Positions 22,677-34,010 of a stretch of 64,000 nt of DNA are shown piece after piece. This stretch comes from Phytophthora quininea (Eukaryota > Oomycota > Peronosporomycetes > Peronosporales > Peronosporaceae): positions 744,001 through 808,000 of the forward strand of contig JAAVTG010000531.1 of NCBI GenBank assembly GCA_011947345.1, in the 5' to 3' direction. A model generated the notes under the pieces. That model made no database searches, had not been told where the DNA came from, and was given only the letters and a program-made list of their open reading frames with translations. Positions within the stretch are counted from its first letter, which is position 1, and every line of letters begins with the position of its first letter. A program made the position numbers and the translations under genes.

Positions 22677-23860
22677 GAGTGGTTGGCTGGCTGGTGACTT
22701 GAAGCGCGATACGGTCTCCGTCGAGAATTCAAAACTGAACCAACCCGAGCCGCGGTGCGCGCGAGAGCCGACGGCCTGCCAAAAACACGCCGGACAACTG
22801 CAACCGCCCGCATGTCGGCGGCGAGAGCAACCACGAAGCGCAAGCCGCCGCCGCTGATAGGTGAGCGGCGCAAGATTCGGTCGATCGCATCGCCGAATCT
22901 GCGCACGAGGCAAGCCCGCACGCACATAGAGCGCAGCAAGCGGCGGTGGACATGCGACGCGCCAGGTCTCCGATCGGGCTTCAACGCCGCCATCTGCCCG
23001 TTGCTATCAAAACGACTGGCGCCGGCCTGGATTCCAAGGTATCCGTACACGAACGAGTGGGACCGGCGCCCAAACTTCAGTCGTCCGTCACATATTCTCG
23101 GCAGCGATTTGAGCGACAAGCGATTCAATCGCGGCGGCTTGAAGGCGCCCAGCGAGACCCACGTGAAGCGCGCGGGCCCGCTGTCGGTCTATCTTTTGCG
23201 GCGTGGTCCATGGGTGATATCGGTAGGCGGGTCGGCGGTGACGGGAAGCCTCGAAGAGACACCGTTGGCTGTCAAAGCACCGGACCAACACGCCAGCGGG
23301 CGGGTAGACGTGCGGTGCGCGGCCACTCTCTGTCGCCGTTGATAACGGCGCGGGACCGGCACGCGGACGATCGGCTGCTCTGGAGGCTGACCCGCACGCC
23401 AGCGCTTTGGCAGGGAAGCCGCTAGCGCTGCGGGTGCCGGCTTTAAGCCTTGCGCGGTAGGCTGCACTTGCATTTCTTCCGGAATAAGACTGCATCGAGC
23501 GTTGAGCAACTGCTTCAGTTTTGGCGCGCTGTAGACGAAGCAGCCCATCACCGCTACGTAAGTTTTCCAGCAACATAATCAACAAGGAGTCTAATCGATG
23601 GGTTTGGATGACAGTCGTCATGAACTCCAATCCGGCTGATATGATGAGCATGGTAAATGCAAGACATCTTGCCTACCATCTCAGCGGAGACAGTGGTTGC
23701 TGCCTCAACGCCCAAGAGCGATTTCCCGTGGTAGTTGTGGACGTTTGCGCGAGCACACCGGTCTGCGGGGTCCTGGAATCGCTTGACTTGCCACGGGCAT
23801 TATTGAACTTGCCGTGAAGTTCACAACAAATACCTCCTTCCAACAACATACCCAGACGCT
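22677..23860. other. Intergenic, no supported gene
   Basis: Both strands have long open frames in GC-rich DNA (for example minus 23088-23651), but none shows a family match or start context. I see no repeats. Confidence 0.4.
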
Positions 23861-24453
23861 ATGCTGCCAAAGCTGTCGGACAAGTGCGGCGCGAAGCTCC
23901 AGCTCGTGGTGCCCATGACGTTGCGCCCTGCCAACTCCATCGTGGGACGGAAGCCATTGTTCGAGCTCAAAAAGGTGGACTCGGTTCAAGTCTCGTACGT
24001 CGGGAAGGGCAAGTACGCAGTCGAAGTGTTGGTGGACTCGCTACGCGAGGGATTGCCAAGCAACGAAAGCACCGGAAGCGAGGGCTCTGAAGAACAGGAC
24101 GAATGTTGTTCGCAACCGCCAGCCGTCCAAACGGAGCGAGAGCTGTCCGAGTTCAAAACGCTTCGTGACAAGGTGCACGACGCCGTGTATGAGGCTCACA
24201 ACGGCACGCGCTGCGGTTTCTGCACCGACATCCTCAACTGGAGCGTGTTCGGCATGAACCCCGACGGCGTGTTTCTGCCTCTGCTCGGCGGTGAGAGAGT
24301 AGCGCGCAAGCTGTCCAAGTACATGACGGACTTGTTGGTGTCCACCGTCAAGTACAGCAGTGTGGACGCTCGAGGGTTTGCTCCGGCCAAACTCTCGTCC
24401 CTCAAATGGTCTACGAATTCCTCTTCACCCCACCAGCGACCGATGCTGCGTAG
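23861..24453 (+). CDS. CxxC-PX family protein 10 (C-terminal -1 frame break)
   Basis: About 197 aa. It starts MLPKLSDKCGAKLQLVVPM, like gene 11, then FELKKVDSVQVSYVGKGKYAVEVLVDS, GLPSNES, an acidic insert, QTERELSEFKTLRDKVHDAVYEAHNGTRCGFC (C-x2-C), and RKLSKYMTDLLVSTVKYSSVDARG. After GGGTTT at 24374-24379 the frame must move by one missing base to give CSGQ.LVPQMVYEFLF, which matches gene 11 exactly in layout; the stop is then 24451-24453. The uncorrected frame instead ends at 24457 with unrelated residues. RR[FY] is replaced by REL. Confidence 0.75.
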
Positions 24454-24835
24454 TTGATATCCACAAGTTTTTTTGCATCGACTTAATATCCGTCCTCATG
24501 AAAAGTATCTCTCATTTTCGTCAAAGCATTTCCGGTGCCTCGGCACATTCCGGTCTTTGGCTTCAACACGTTGCACGCCCGACTATGCCATGCCGAGTCC
24601 AGCTCGAGCAACTCAAATCACGCTCCGTCGCATGTCTTCGCTGCTTGCCGCCGACTCTCGCTACTTCATTCTTCAAGATTAGACGATCTCGAGGTCCTGA
24701 AGCCAGTCAAGGCGTGCGTGGCGGTGAGGACCTCGTGACCGCAACGTCCGAGTCACTTTCGTATGTGCTTCGCACTTGCAACGTCTCACAGAACGCACGC
24801 CGAGCAGTGACAGCCCTTCCCAACCAAGATCTTCG

Positions 24836-25426
24836 ATGCTGCCCAACCTCTCCAGCAAATGCAAGCTGCAGCTGCTGATCCCCGTGTCGGTCGAGCCTGC
24901 GTGGATGTCGTCGCGCCGACGAGCGCTGCTGGAGCTCAAGACCATCGTCGACGTGCGCGTCTCGGGTCGCACCGGTCGAGGCAGCTCTGCACTCTACACG
25001 ATCGAAGCCTACCGGAGCTGTTCCGACAACAACGAGAGCCCCACCAGTGTGGAGCTGGTCGCCACTGGCGGTAGACCACTCAAGCCTGTTCGCACCGAGC
25101 GAACGCTGGCTGAAATTGCCGACCTGCGCGGCGCCGTTTACGACACGACGTGGTCGGCTCACAACGACGCTCACTGCGAGTTTTGCGCCGCTCTGGTGCA
25201 GCTGTTCGTGCTGGGCAGCTCGGACCCGGAGGCTTTGTCGATGAGGTTTCTGGGCGAGGAGCGAGCTCTGCGCAAGCTGACCAAGCTCATCGACGACCTG
25301 CTGACGCTCACGGTCAAAAACTCGTCCACCGATGGTCGTGGGGTCTGCTCCGGACAAGCTCACATCCCCAAGATGCTGTATGACTTCCTCTTCGACCCGG
25401 CACCCGAGACGAACGAGACCGCTTAG
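24836..25426 (+). CDS. CxxC-PX family protein 11
   Basis: 196 aa, tandem sister of gene 10: MLPNLSSKCKLQLLIPVSVEP, LELKTIVDVRVSGRTG, LYTIEAYRS, VRTERTLAEIADLRGAVYDTTWSAHNDAHCEFC (C-x2-C), RALRKLTKLIDDLLTLTVKNSSTDGRGVCSGQ, HIPKMLYDFLF. The canonical arginine pair is absent (RTL). ATG 24836 is supported by alignment with gene 10. Its intact C-terminus is what exposes the single-base loss in gene 10. Confidence 0.82.
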   Translation: MLPNLSSKCKLQLLIPVSVEPAWMSSRRRALLELKTIVDVRVSGRTGRGSSALYTIEAYRSCSDNNESPTSVELVATGGRPLKPVRTERTLAEIADLRGAVYDTTWSAHNDAHCEFCAALVQLFVLGSSDPEALSMRFLGEERALRKLTKLIDDLLTLTVKNSSTDGRGVCSGQAHIPKMLYDFLFDPAPETNETA

Positions 25427-25594
25427 AAATTATTCAGACAATAGAACAGTGCATGTTGACGAAAAGTAGAAAGCGTGTTTTGCGTTATACAGACTTGGTT
25501 CGCGGTGGAAATGCAGCATCAGACAAGCACCATGTTGCCTTCCAGCCTTGCAATCAATAAAATAGTACTACTAGTATTCATCGCTATGCATCGC

Positions 25595-26245
25595 CTAAAT
25601 GATCCCCAACGTCGGTCGGTAGCTTCTCTTCAAGAATGCTTGCAGCAGCTCGGCGACACGTTCCCTCACTCGACACTCGCTGTCGTTGCCAACCACATCG
25701 TCAGTGATACTCCCGCTCGCCGTGCGTTCTCCAGCACTGGCCGTGAGTGTCAGCAGGTCGTTCACGAATCCTGTCAACAGCTCAAAGCGACTCTCCTTGC
25801 TGCCAAACACCAGCTTCATCGTCCAGTTCTGGTGCCGTCTGCTTAGTAGCAGTCTCAGTAGGTCATGGCAGTCCCCGCAACTCTTGACGTGGACTGCGTC
25901 ATGTCGGACGAGATCCAACACACTGGCTCGCAGCTGTCGGAACTCGCTCAGTCGGTGCTCGACTGTGAAGTCTGGCTCGCGCTCGGCCATCATGAAGGCT
26001 CGCATGGCTTCTGGGGAGAGTCTATGGGTGGGTGATGACCTGTACACACAGTCGGAGAGCCGACAACGCTCCTCGCTGCGCTGCAAGAAGACACCGACGA
26101 CGTAGCATCGGCGGCCTCTGCGTCGCAGCTTCTTGGCCACTCGAACGTACTCGAATCGCTGCAGCGGCACGAACGAGCCGCTGCGGCTGCGCGTCTTCGG
26201 ATCCACAGAGACAGAGGGCGCGTGGGTTCCATTGAGAGCCACCAC
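25595..26245 (-). CDS. CxxC-PX family protein 12 (opposite strand)
   Basis: 216 aa from the minus-strand ATG at 26243-26245. Layout: PLQRFEYVRVAKKLRRRGRRCYVVGVFLQRS, a Ser-rich loop, REPDFTVEHRLSEFRQLRASVLDLV, SCGDCHDL (C-x2-C), a basic helix, a segment with KESRFELLTGFVNDLLTLT, and ECRVRERVAELLQAFLKR. HRLSEF replaces RRFxDF. It converges on gene 11 (169 bp between stops) and is the last member before the repeat block. Confidence 0.75.
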   Translation of the reverse strand: MVALNGTHAPSVSVDPKTRSRSGSFVPLQRFEYVRVAKKLRRRGRRCYVVGVFLQRSEERCRLSDCVYRSSPTHRLSPEAMRAFMMAEREPDFTVEHRLSEFRQLRASVLDLVRHDAVHVKSCGDCHDLLRLLLSRRHQNWTMKLVFGSKESRFELLTGFVNDLLTLTASAGERTASGSITDDVVGNDSECRVRERVAELLQAFLKRSYRPTLGII

Positions 26246-26893
26246 AGGCGTCTGCGAGGGGTAAGCACGCTGCGAGAGCTCGACGGCATGGAAGCCATGG
26301 CAAGTATCGACGACTGGCGCTGATGACGGGACGCGGCCCTGGGTGATCTTGGAGATTGGACGTGATCAATTTTGTAACGCTATGTATTCGCCGCGGTGAT
26401 GGTGCTGGCGGCGACGAATGTCGCTAGCTGCCTGAATCAAGCAGCTCCAGCGGCCTTGACGCCAGCCAAGGCTGTGTTCTTCATGTAGAAAGAGGGCCAA
26501 GTTTCTTACGTAGTTTACAATCTATGCAGGGTAGCCCGAAAACTAAAAGCTCCAGTTTTGAAAAATTGGCTCATAACGTTTTTATGCCAGCAATTTGACG
26601 TTTTTCTAAGAGAAGTGGAGGCAGTGGCACGATCGGATCTGTTTTGGTTATTGAATTATCGTAAGTGTGTGAAGTGGTGGTCCCTTGCCGGGTCTCCACC
26701 ATCGCATGCAGAGGTATACTACTCCGGTCCACAACAGTAGTCACGTACTACACTTGTAGCTGGACCAAAACTATTGTCATGTAAAATGACTTGACTTTAT
26801 TATGTTGTTACAAAGTCAAACCAGCCGCAGTGACTGCCGACTGGACAATGTCGCGAGGGCACAAAAGACTCACAGGAAGTCTTCCCTCCCGCG
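26246..26893. other. Intergenic, transition to the repeat block
   Basis: AT content rises after ~26500. No gene recognised. It may contain the degenerate end of the mariner-type element that follows; I could not identify a terminal inverted repeat. Confidence 0.35.
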
Positions 26894-28234
26894 CTAGTTT
26901 ACTTTTGACATGTGAGTCGGGCGGAAGTTGTTGCCGCCGCGGTCCTTCATGCACGTAACCATCGCCGTCTGCAGCGAAAGAAAAGCACGGTCAATAGTTG
27001 AGCTAGGAAGCTCCCAAAATGCCTCCGTCACCGCCAACACCAGATCGTCCAGCGTCCGGATTGTTTTCTTTTTCTGCCGGGCCTGAATTGCGTTGAACAC
27101 GCCCCCAGCACAGGCGTTGAAATCTGGGCTGTTAGGTGCTTGAAAGTGTAGCTTGACGTCCATACCAGCAGCGTTAGCATCAGCCACAAACTTCGAGTCA
27201 GAGAGGTCAATATGGGGAGACGCATTGTCTTGCTGTACGACAATGTGTTCCTTTCCTCTAGCATGAGGCCACCGAGACGAGAGCGCTGGCAGCAAGGCAG
27301 TGATGAGCTTCTCGCGATAGGTGGCCTTGGTCACCGACACATCCTTCAGCACCAGCGCGTCAGCGGGTCTGTTGTGGCTATTTCTTTGCGCCGGTGTGTA
27401 CTCGATGAAGGGTCACATGCCCAGCTTGCCATAAAAATCCCCCTGCTGTGGCGTCCCAGCGAGGCCGTGCCACCGCTGCAAGGAACATCATCTTGCCGAT
27501 GAAGCGCTTGCTCTGCAGTGTGCGCTCAGGTACAGGCTCATCGGGAAGAAGAACAAAGCGCTTAGCTACCTCAGTCACGTAGAAGAGCTTCTCGACGACA
27601 TGAACGACGTCATACATGTCGTCGACCTGACAGGAAACTAGATCTACGTGACTGAGGCAGTGGAGCAGGCGCTGTTGTTTGTTTTCGTCTCTCAGCCGGG
27701 GCTTGGCCACGCTTGTGGCAACTCGTGCGTCGCCTTGACGAATCCTACGCTGCAGGGTGATCGCCGGGATTCCACATGCTGCCGCTGCCTCGCGAAAAGT
27801 AGAGCGTTGGTTGAGGGGACGGCTCGCAGCCGTTGCACAGCTGGCGTGTGGTCGACGGGATGCCGACCAGTGAAGGGCTTGAGCGAGTCAGCAGCATAAA
27901 AGCCGGTGACGACGGCGCACCGCTTCGCATGCGTCCACACGCGCGAAACCGTGCGTGGGTGGACCTTGTGGTGCTTAGCCATCGTGACGAGGACGCCTCT
28001 GGGCAGATCACCGTCGGTAGACCGTTTGAGCAGGTCACTAACGATATAGCGTCTTTCATTGTTGGTGAGCTCCTTACGGCGGCGGTTTGAGGGAGTACTT
28101 GAGGAGGGGAAAAATCTGTTGTGATGAACTGCTGAAAGTGATATGGGAGGACCCTGATCGGCTGCGAGCCATTCATCACCGACAACACGCACACCATTCA
28201 ATTCGTATTGCTCTTGTCTTTCAGTATCTACCAA
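26894..28234 (-). mobile_element. Dead mariner/Tc1-type transposase
   Basis: Three minus-strand frames. 28234-27692 carries an HTH (RRRKELTNNERRYIVSDLLKR ... VHPRTVSRVW). 27710-27378 has DDMYDVVHVVEKLFYVTEVAKRFVLLPDE and RFIGKMMFLAAVARPRWD. 27352-26894 has VVQQDNASPH and QAPNSPDFNACAGG. In active relatives the first motif is VHVDEKWF; here the catalytic Asp is Val. The D of QDNASPH is present, but the third acidic position looks lost (NACAGG). Frames are also shifted between parts. The element cannot encode an active enzyme. No TIR or target-site duplication found by eye. Confidence 0.75.
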
Positions 28235-29184
28235 TCAGCCCGCAGTGACACCAATTTTGTCGAATAGCGGCAGTACTACGTAGTTTTCTGACATCTGTTG
28301 TGTATCGGAGTATAGCGTTAACACTGTTATATGCGGGACTAATACATCTGCAGGGATGAAAGCCGCTGGCAGAGCACGCTGTGCAAATGGTGGAGTGAGC
28401 CGCCGACAAAACCCTTCTTCTTTATTAGACTGACACTAACTATTCTGCTTGTTCGTAGCCAACCACTTCGGGGCAGGAAGAGCGGGAGTCCAGGGCGCGG
28501 CCTCCGCTCTCCTGCAAATCACTAAGTGGCTGCGACTTTTCTACAGGCAAAATAAAAATATCGTTCGGTTGGAGCTATGTTCGCATGTGATTGCTGTTCT
28601 TGGACTAACTATGCCGTATCTAGTTGTCTAAGCAAAAACAAATAATAGTTTTTGAACATATAACTTAGCTAAAACGATAGAACAAAAATTGGTCATTTTG
28701 AGCTTGTTTCATAAAGAAGTTGTTTTATAGCAGCACCTAAAGCACTACACTTGAATACACACCATACCGCAAACGTTTAGACATTATTGAAAGCCCTGTA
28801 ATTGAATGTGTATAACTAGTTTTGGCTAAAGTGCCATCATTTTAACAAAACACTTAGAGACATACTCACAATTTTTCAAAACTCGGAACTTGCCACCTCC
28901 TACATATTATGTCGTATAAGTTGATTGGACTCCTGTTCCGAAGCACAACCAAGCTCACTATATTTTTATACTATGGCATGATGTATTGGGACTGGTTAAC
29001 GATGCCTCATATCTTTTTGGTAACATTAATTTTCGACCCACTACGAAAATGGTCTGGTTGACTCAGGCAACCGTTGTTAAAAAGTAAAATAATGTTTGGT
29101 AGAGAACATGCATGTAGTGGCACAGACAAGCAACAAAGAGACAATGGGACCTGGAACGCCGTTGGGTCCACTTGGTGTTAGAAT
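28235..29184. other. AT-rich intergenic DNA
   Basis: No gene or recognisable repeat. Low GC from ~28540 to 29100. Confidence 0.4.
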
Positions 29185-29430
29185 GGGAGAGCTGGCGCGT
29201 ACAAATGAACATACTGAGGTCAAGATGAGTATACTCATATTAAAAAAATGTACGGCAGGTGGGCTATTCCGCTGGGGCCAACGGTCAATCGGGCAACTGT
29301 CCATCTGCCACAGCATCGATCGTGCGATGATGAACAACTTGGAAATTGGAGTTCACCTCTATTTTTGCCAATCACTGACCCCATCAGTTTATTAGAGGCA
29401 GATAAAGAGATAATGAATTCAGCTTGTGAT
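29185..29430 (+). repeat. Copia LTR-like fragment
   Basis: The segment 29185-29250 resembles 38220-38285 (GAGCTGG..CG, GAACATA, TGAGGTCAA/TAAGGTCAA, GAGTATAC..ATATTA). 29365-29430 resembles 40565-40615 (ATTAGAGGCAGA, AGAGATAA). 29272-29300 resembles 39845-39870 (CCGCTGG.GCCAACGG). These shared blocks look like dispersed pieces of related LTRs; boundaries are approximate. Confidence 0.4.
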
Positions 29431-30947
29431 TCAAGATTTCAGCAGTAGGGTACTGTACTCTAGATATCCTACCGCACAGATGTCTCCTAAGCCACAGTTG
29501 CCCTTTGCCAATCACCAGCCAACCATTTGCCAGCCGGTTGCACTCGCAAAGCTGAGGCAATCAACCAAACATTTTGCATCGCGCCCACCCACTGGGGAAG
29601 GACCAAGGCCGCGCCCGAACGATGAGCATTGGAAATGCCCCAAAGTTGCTCAAATGGTTCGCCGTCTCGTGACAATACAATAAGGTTGCGATAGGCTTTT
29701 ACGATGCGGGTGCTAGCATTAATGCTACAGTCAAGTATTTCTTTCCTTTTTTTCTAGCTCAACAAAACGAGAAAAATAAAGGTCGAAAGTGTCAAATTTA
29801 CGCGTGGCTTAGATAGAGGGACTCCATTCGAGGCAAAATGTCAAATGGCATTTGGGGATTCAACCACTTCCGGTGTTAAAAGTGATACTCCCAGTGTGAT
29901 AGACGACTAGGGATTTATCTGGGGCCGTAACCTCAGAATCCTTCCACATAAAATTATCGGGAACCGAAAACGGAAGGACCCTGGGCCGGTCAGAACCTTC
30001 ACGTGGTGTACCCCCTTCGAAAGCGGTTATTTAATCAGGGAATGGTCACTGAGGATGTTCGAGAACGCCTCGACCTGGTACTGGTACGCTTGGGCAGTAG
30101 ATAACACACACAACGGGTCCGGAACCTACTACCTTGGTTCGTGCCCGGAAATACGGCACTCAATAAAATGCACTATTTATTTTTAGGTGTGGTTCCCAAG
30201 TGCGATGGCCCAAAATGTTTCGGAGCAAGACTTCAAGGGCAAGATCCTGAAAATATAAAATGCATATACCCGTACCGGCCAGACCACGCTCCAGGATAGA
30301 TAAATATTTATGAAGTGCCTAGCTTCCTTTGGGAAATGTAGGCAGAGAGAATTAGGATATTACCGTTGTAGCCTCACGTGGTCCGGCGGTGCCGCGCTCC
30401 TAGGCACTAAAGGTGCAGTGATCCACACTGTGTAGAGGTTCGACTTGCGCTCTTGAAGGGGAAAGGAAGACTGAAGTTGGGCCGCCCCAGAGCACTCCGC
30501 CGAAGAAAGTTACGTTCCTACAAACGGGATCCTGACACTTCCGTTGACTATGGTTTGGAAACCTTGACTTGATTTCATGCGAGTCGGAGAGTCCAGCGTG
30601 ACTTGCTCGTCGCCCAATCGGGGATCCCAGCCACAATGTGCAGAGTGTTGGTCGGTAGCGGATGGGTACGATCCTGGTTCATCTTGACTTGGGTATACCG
30701 ACGTATCGGGGTCCTGGTCCGGACTTTGTCGGCCAGCAAGTTCCCAAACTGGTTCCCGAAGCGGGGTGGTCCACACATAGTTGATCTCGGTTCGGAATTG
30801 ATGTGGCACACATTGACTTGAACTTGAAGTCAGATATCCGCGCCTCTACTGCATACTGAACAGTGCAATACTCTGTTGAAAGCGATTTGAGAATTGCTGT
30901 ATCGACAAGTAGAGTTTCCATCGTGATTGGCCAATTGAAGTCATTTG
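29431..30947. other. Intergenic repeat-like DNA without supported genes
   Basis: A minus-strand frame at 30510-30809 and a short plus-strand frame at 29484-29683 have no recognisable domain. Probably degenerate transposon sequence. Confidence 0.35.
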
Positions 30948-30969
30948 AATTTAGGCGGGAAATCAAGGA

Positions 30970-32580
30970 ATGGTGCGTTTGAGCTTCGGGGAGCGCGCGG
31001 CGATCATCGCGAAAGCGAAATAACGCCCTCTCCTGACACAAGAGCAGTTAGCAGATTGGGCCAAGACCGAGTTTCGTCTAAAGCAAGCCCCCAATCAGTC
31101 AAGCGTCTCGCGCATGTTGAAAAATGCAGCAAAGATTATAAGCGCGGCAGCACAGTGTAAAAAAGAAGCGCATTCGTCTCGTGACATCACCAAAGCTGGA
31201 GGAGGAGCTGTGGTAATGGATTCAGGTCCTGGAGCGGCGGGTAGTCATTCTGTCGAGAGAGCCTATCACATTGCAAGCGCAAGATTTACAGAAGGAGCTT
31301 TGTGACGCATGGGAGCTCTCTTTTTCTGACGGTTGGCTTACCAAGTTTGAAAAGCAGCACGGCATGAAATGTCGTTAGCGCTTTGGCGAAGCTGGCTCGG
31401 CAGATCCACAAACTGTTCTCGTCGGGAGGCGGCATATCCTAGAGGTTACAGATCTGTACGAGCCTCGTAATATCTACATTCTGGATGAAACACGGTCTTG
31501 CTACGTGATGGCTCAAGCACGTACCATTGGAACGAAAGGAGCTCGAGGCGCCAAAAGAAAAATAAAGTTGCAGAACCTTTAACTTAGACGGCGAATTCGG
31601 ATGGGTATGAAATACAAGAGGCTCTCTCGGCTTCCAGTACAAGCACAACGAAAAAGCCTGGATGAGGAGAGACATTTTTCAAGACTGGGCGCGGAACTTA
31701 GACCGCGATATGTGAGCGCAGAAGCGCGAAGTGCTGCTTCTGGTCGACAATGCTTCATCGCATCACACTGACACCTCTTTTAACTAACGTTCGCGTGGAA
31801 TTCCTGTCGCCCAACACTACAGCATGTTTTGAAGCCGATGAATGCCATTATAATTGCATCTCTCAAACGACCTTACAGAAGGTGACAGCTACTCTGGGTG
31901 TACGAGAAGATCAAACGGAACGAACCGATATGGAAAGACGCGTATGCTGTAAACCAACTCCAAGGAATGAAGTGGTGCGGGAGGTCCGGCAAGAACCCTA
32001 AGGAAAGCAAATTGCAAGCAACTGTACCCGACACACCGGCAATTGTCGTCCCGAAAGGGACGACAGCTTCGGTCCTGCGGGCGATGCATGCAGCTTCAAC
32101 GACGCTGCCGTTGAGGAAGTGATCCAGCTGGCATTAACCATACATTTGTAGCTCCTGTAAAGATTAATAAAAGTGATTTGCGACGCAGGTCCCTCCTTTA
32201 TGCGTTAGTGGCGCAGATATTGTACTTCAAATTTGGGCCGGGACCAGAGCCTTCTCAGCGAAGTTTCTCCGGCACTGAGCCACAAAAATGTGTCGCTGAC
32301 CAAGAATCCCACCTCAATGACCTTAAAACCAGCATATGTACTACTCTAACAGCTACTGTGGAAGATGAACTGGTGCGTCGGATCAACATTCTGCACGACG
32401 ATGGAGTGCCCGTGACTGACATGGTTGATCTCTATCGAATTGTACCTTGCTTGTGGCGGGCCGTCAGCGTAGTTCCAGCCCACGTATACCTGGCTACTGT
32501 CCTTCTTGAGCCGTCACCGTTTTTCATTCAACGGCGGCTGCGTCAAGGACAACAATCGCGTCGCTGCATCATTTGACGGT
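30970..32580 (+). mobile_element. Pogo/CENP-B-type transposase fossil
   Basis: With stops and frame changes, the plus strand reads LSFGERAAIIAKAK, LTQEQLADWAKTEFRLKQAPNQ and SSVSRMLK (HTH). Next come SDGWLTKFEKQHGMKCR (CENP-B-type second HTH), then IYILDETRSCYVMAQARTIGT.GARGAKRK (first catalytic D) and REVLLLVDNASSHHTD (second catalytic D). A tryptophan-containing tail (WRAVS...) lies near 32455. This is the DDE_1 order. Multiple in-frame stops show it is inactive. Confidence 0.7.
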
Positions 32581-32849
32581 TACGTTCAAGAGAGCATGCG
32601 CTAGCTTGGCGTAGATACGGTATCGAATATAGACCAAACTGCTAAGGTTTTCTTATTTATTGTTTAACGAAAATTATTAACAAATTGTAGCTGTCAACTA
32701 TGAATATATGCCTGTGAAGATAATGTGCCGTATAGGACAGAAAACGTTATGGCTGAAAAAGCGCAGGAATAAGTAAAGAGCGCAAGACTGCAATGCTACT
32801 GAGAGACAGTAGCGGCAGACAATATGATACCATCGTCTTTTTTTTTTAA

Positions 32850-33400
32850 CGAAGCCGCCTGAAGATACTGAGCGTGCTCGGTATACCTTTGCATGTCAAC
32901 ATGGTTTTGAGCACAAGATGTGGGCTGACCTGACGCCACTACAACATGTGAAACTTTATGACAATCGTACTGGCTGGTGGAATAGCGAGCACCATTCCAT
33001 TCCTACTCTATCATTTCTGCGGGCGTGCTGACATACCCGAGCCCGCTCTGCTATTGCTGGATGGATTTTTCTGGTCACTGGCATGAGGATGTGTGCCTTC
33101 TATCTCGCCTACTAAATGCTGGCTACCCAGTCAGCGGACGTTGCTTGGAACAAGTCGCTCAAAGACAAATTGCGTGGAGATTAAATGATGCAAATAATTG
33201 CGAAGTCATGTGTCTGGCGTCTCTTCCAAGCTGCAGTCCCTAAATCCTGCGCAGTTGATTTCGTGAGCTAAATCAACTTGGCATGTGTTGTCGAGAACAA
33301 CAAATCTGCGGTGGATATACGAAAGTCAACATTTTTCCGCCACTGGATGGATGCAGCCTGCTATTAAAAACCGTAACAGCTCATCATATCTGAGCTGGGA
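32850..33400 (+). mobile_element. Second pogo-type transposase fossil (C-terminal half)
   Basis: Frames on the plus strand give DTERARYTFACQHGFEHKMWADL, GWWNSEHHSIPTLSFL, MDFSGHWHEDVCLLSRLLN (the second-Asp region of the DDE_1 fold, D kept) and SADVAWNKSLKDKLR (third-Asp region). Stops and shifts interrupt it. It is a different family from the element at 31 kb. Confidence 0.6.
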
Positions 33401-34010
33401 GTCGCTATGGAGTAGATGAACGAGGTTGATCTCCAAGATTCGGTCATTGAAAAGATCACGATATCGAGTGGTAGTTTTAACGCGGACAAGTAGGTCGGTT
33501 GTGTTCCTGTTCAATTACACAAAGAAGCACAATCACTTTTTTAAAGTAAAAGATTTCTTGATGAAACCATAAATACAAAACATATTAGCGCCTTGGTGAG
33601 GCCTGTAGGTCATTGGTTTTCCATCGAGTCTTTTATTTGTTTACCGCTTATGCGAGGTCAGATTTTGTTCTGCATCACTCTAAGATCCTCTTACACCTGC
33701 TGTCGTATGAGCTCGCGTCCAGATCACGATAAAAACAGTCAAATTTATCCCGAATATCACCCAATGATCTTATTCTTGGCTACTGCAAGCTTCTCACCTA
33801 CAGTGTGCAAGTTGCGCCTCGCATAAGAGATTCTGGTCGCCAGAAGCGAACAGAATGACTGGCTAAGATGCCTGTCCGCTATAAAATAAGTTGCGCTATC
33901 CGCGCTGGGCAAGATATCTGATTGCCTACATCTGATTTGACCACTATAAGCAGCAGTCCGCTACAAGCAAAATAGGTCGGTAAGAACAAAGCTAAGGGGG
34001 ACCTCTCGAG
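33401..34010. other. AT-rich spacer between transposon fossils
   Basis: No gene or structured repeat recognised. Confidence 0.35.
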
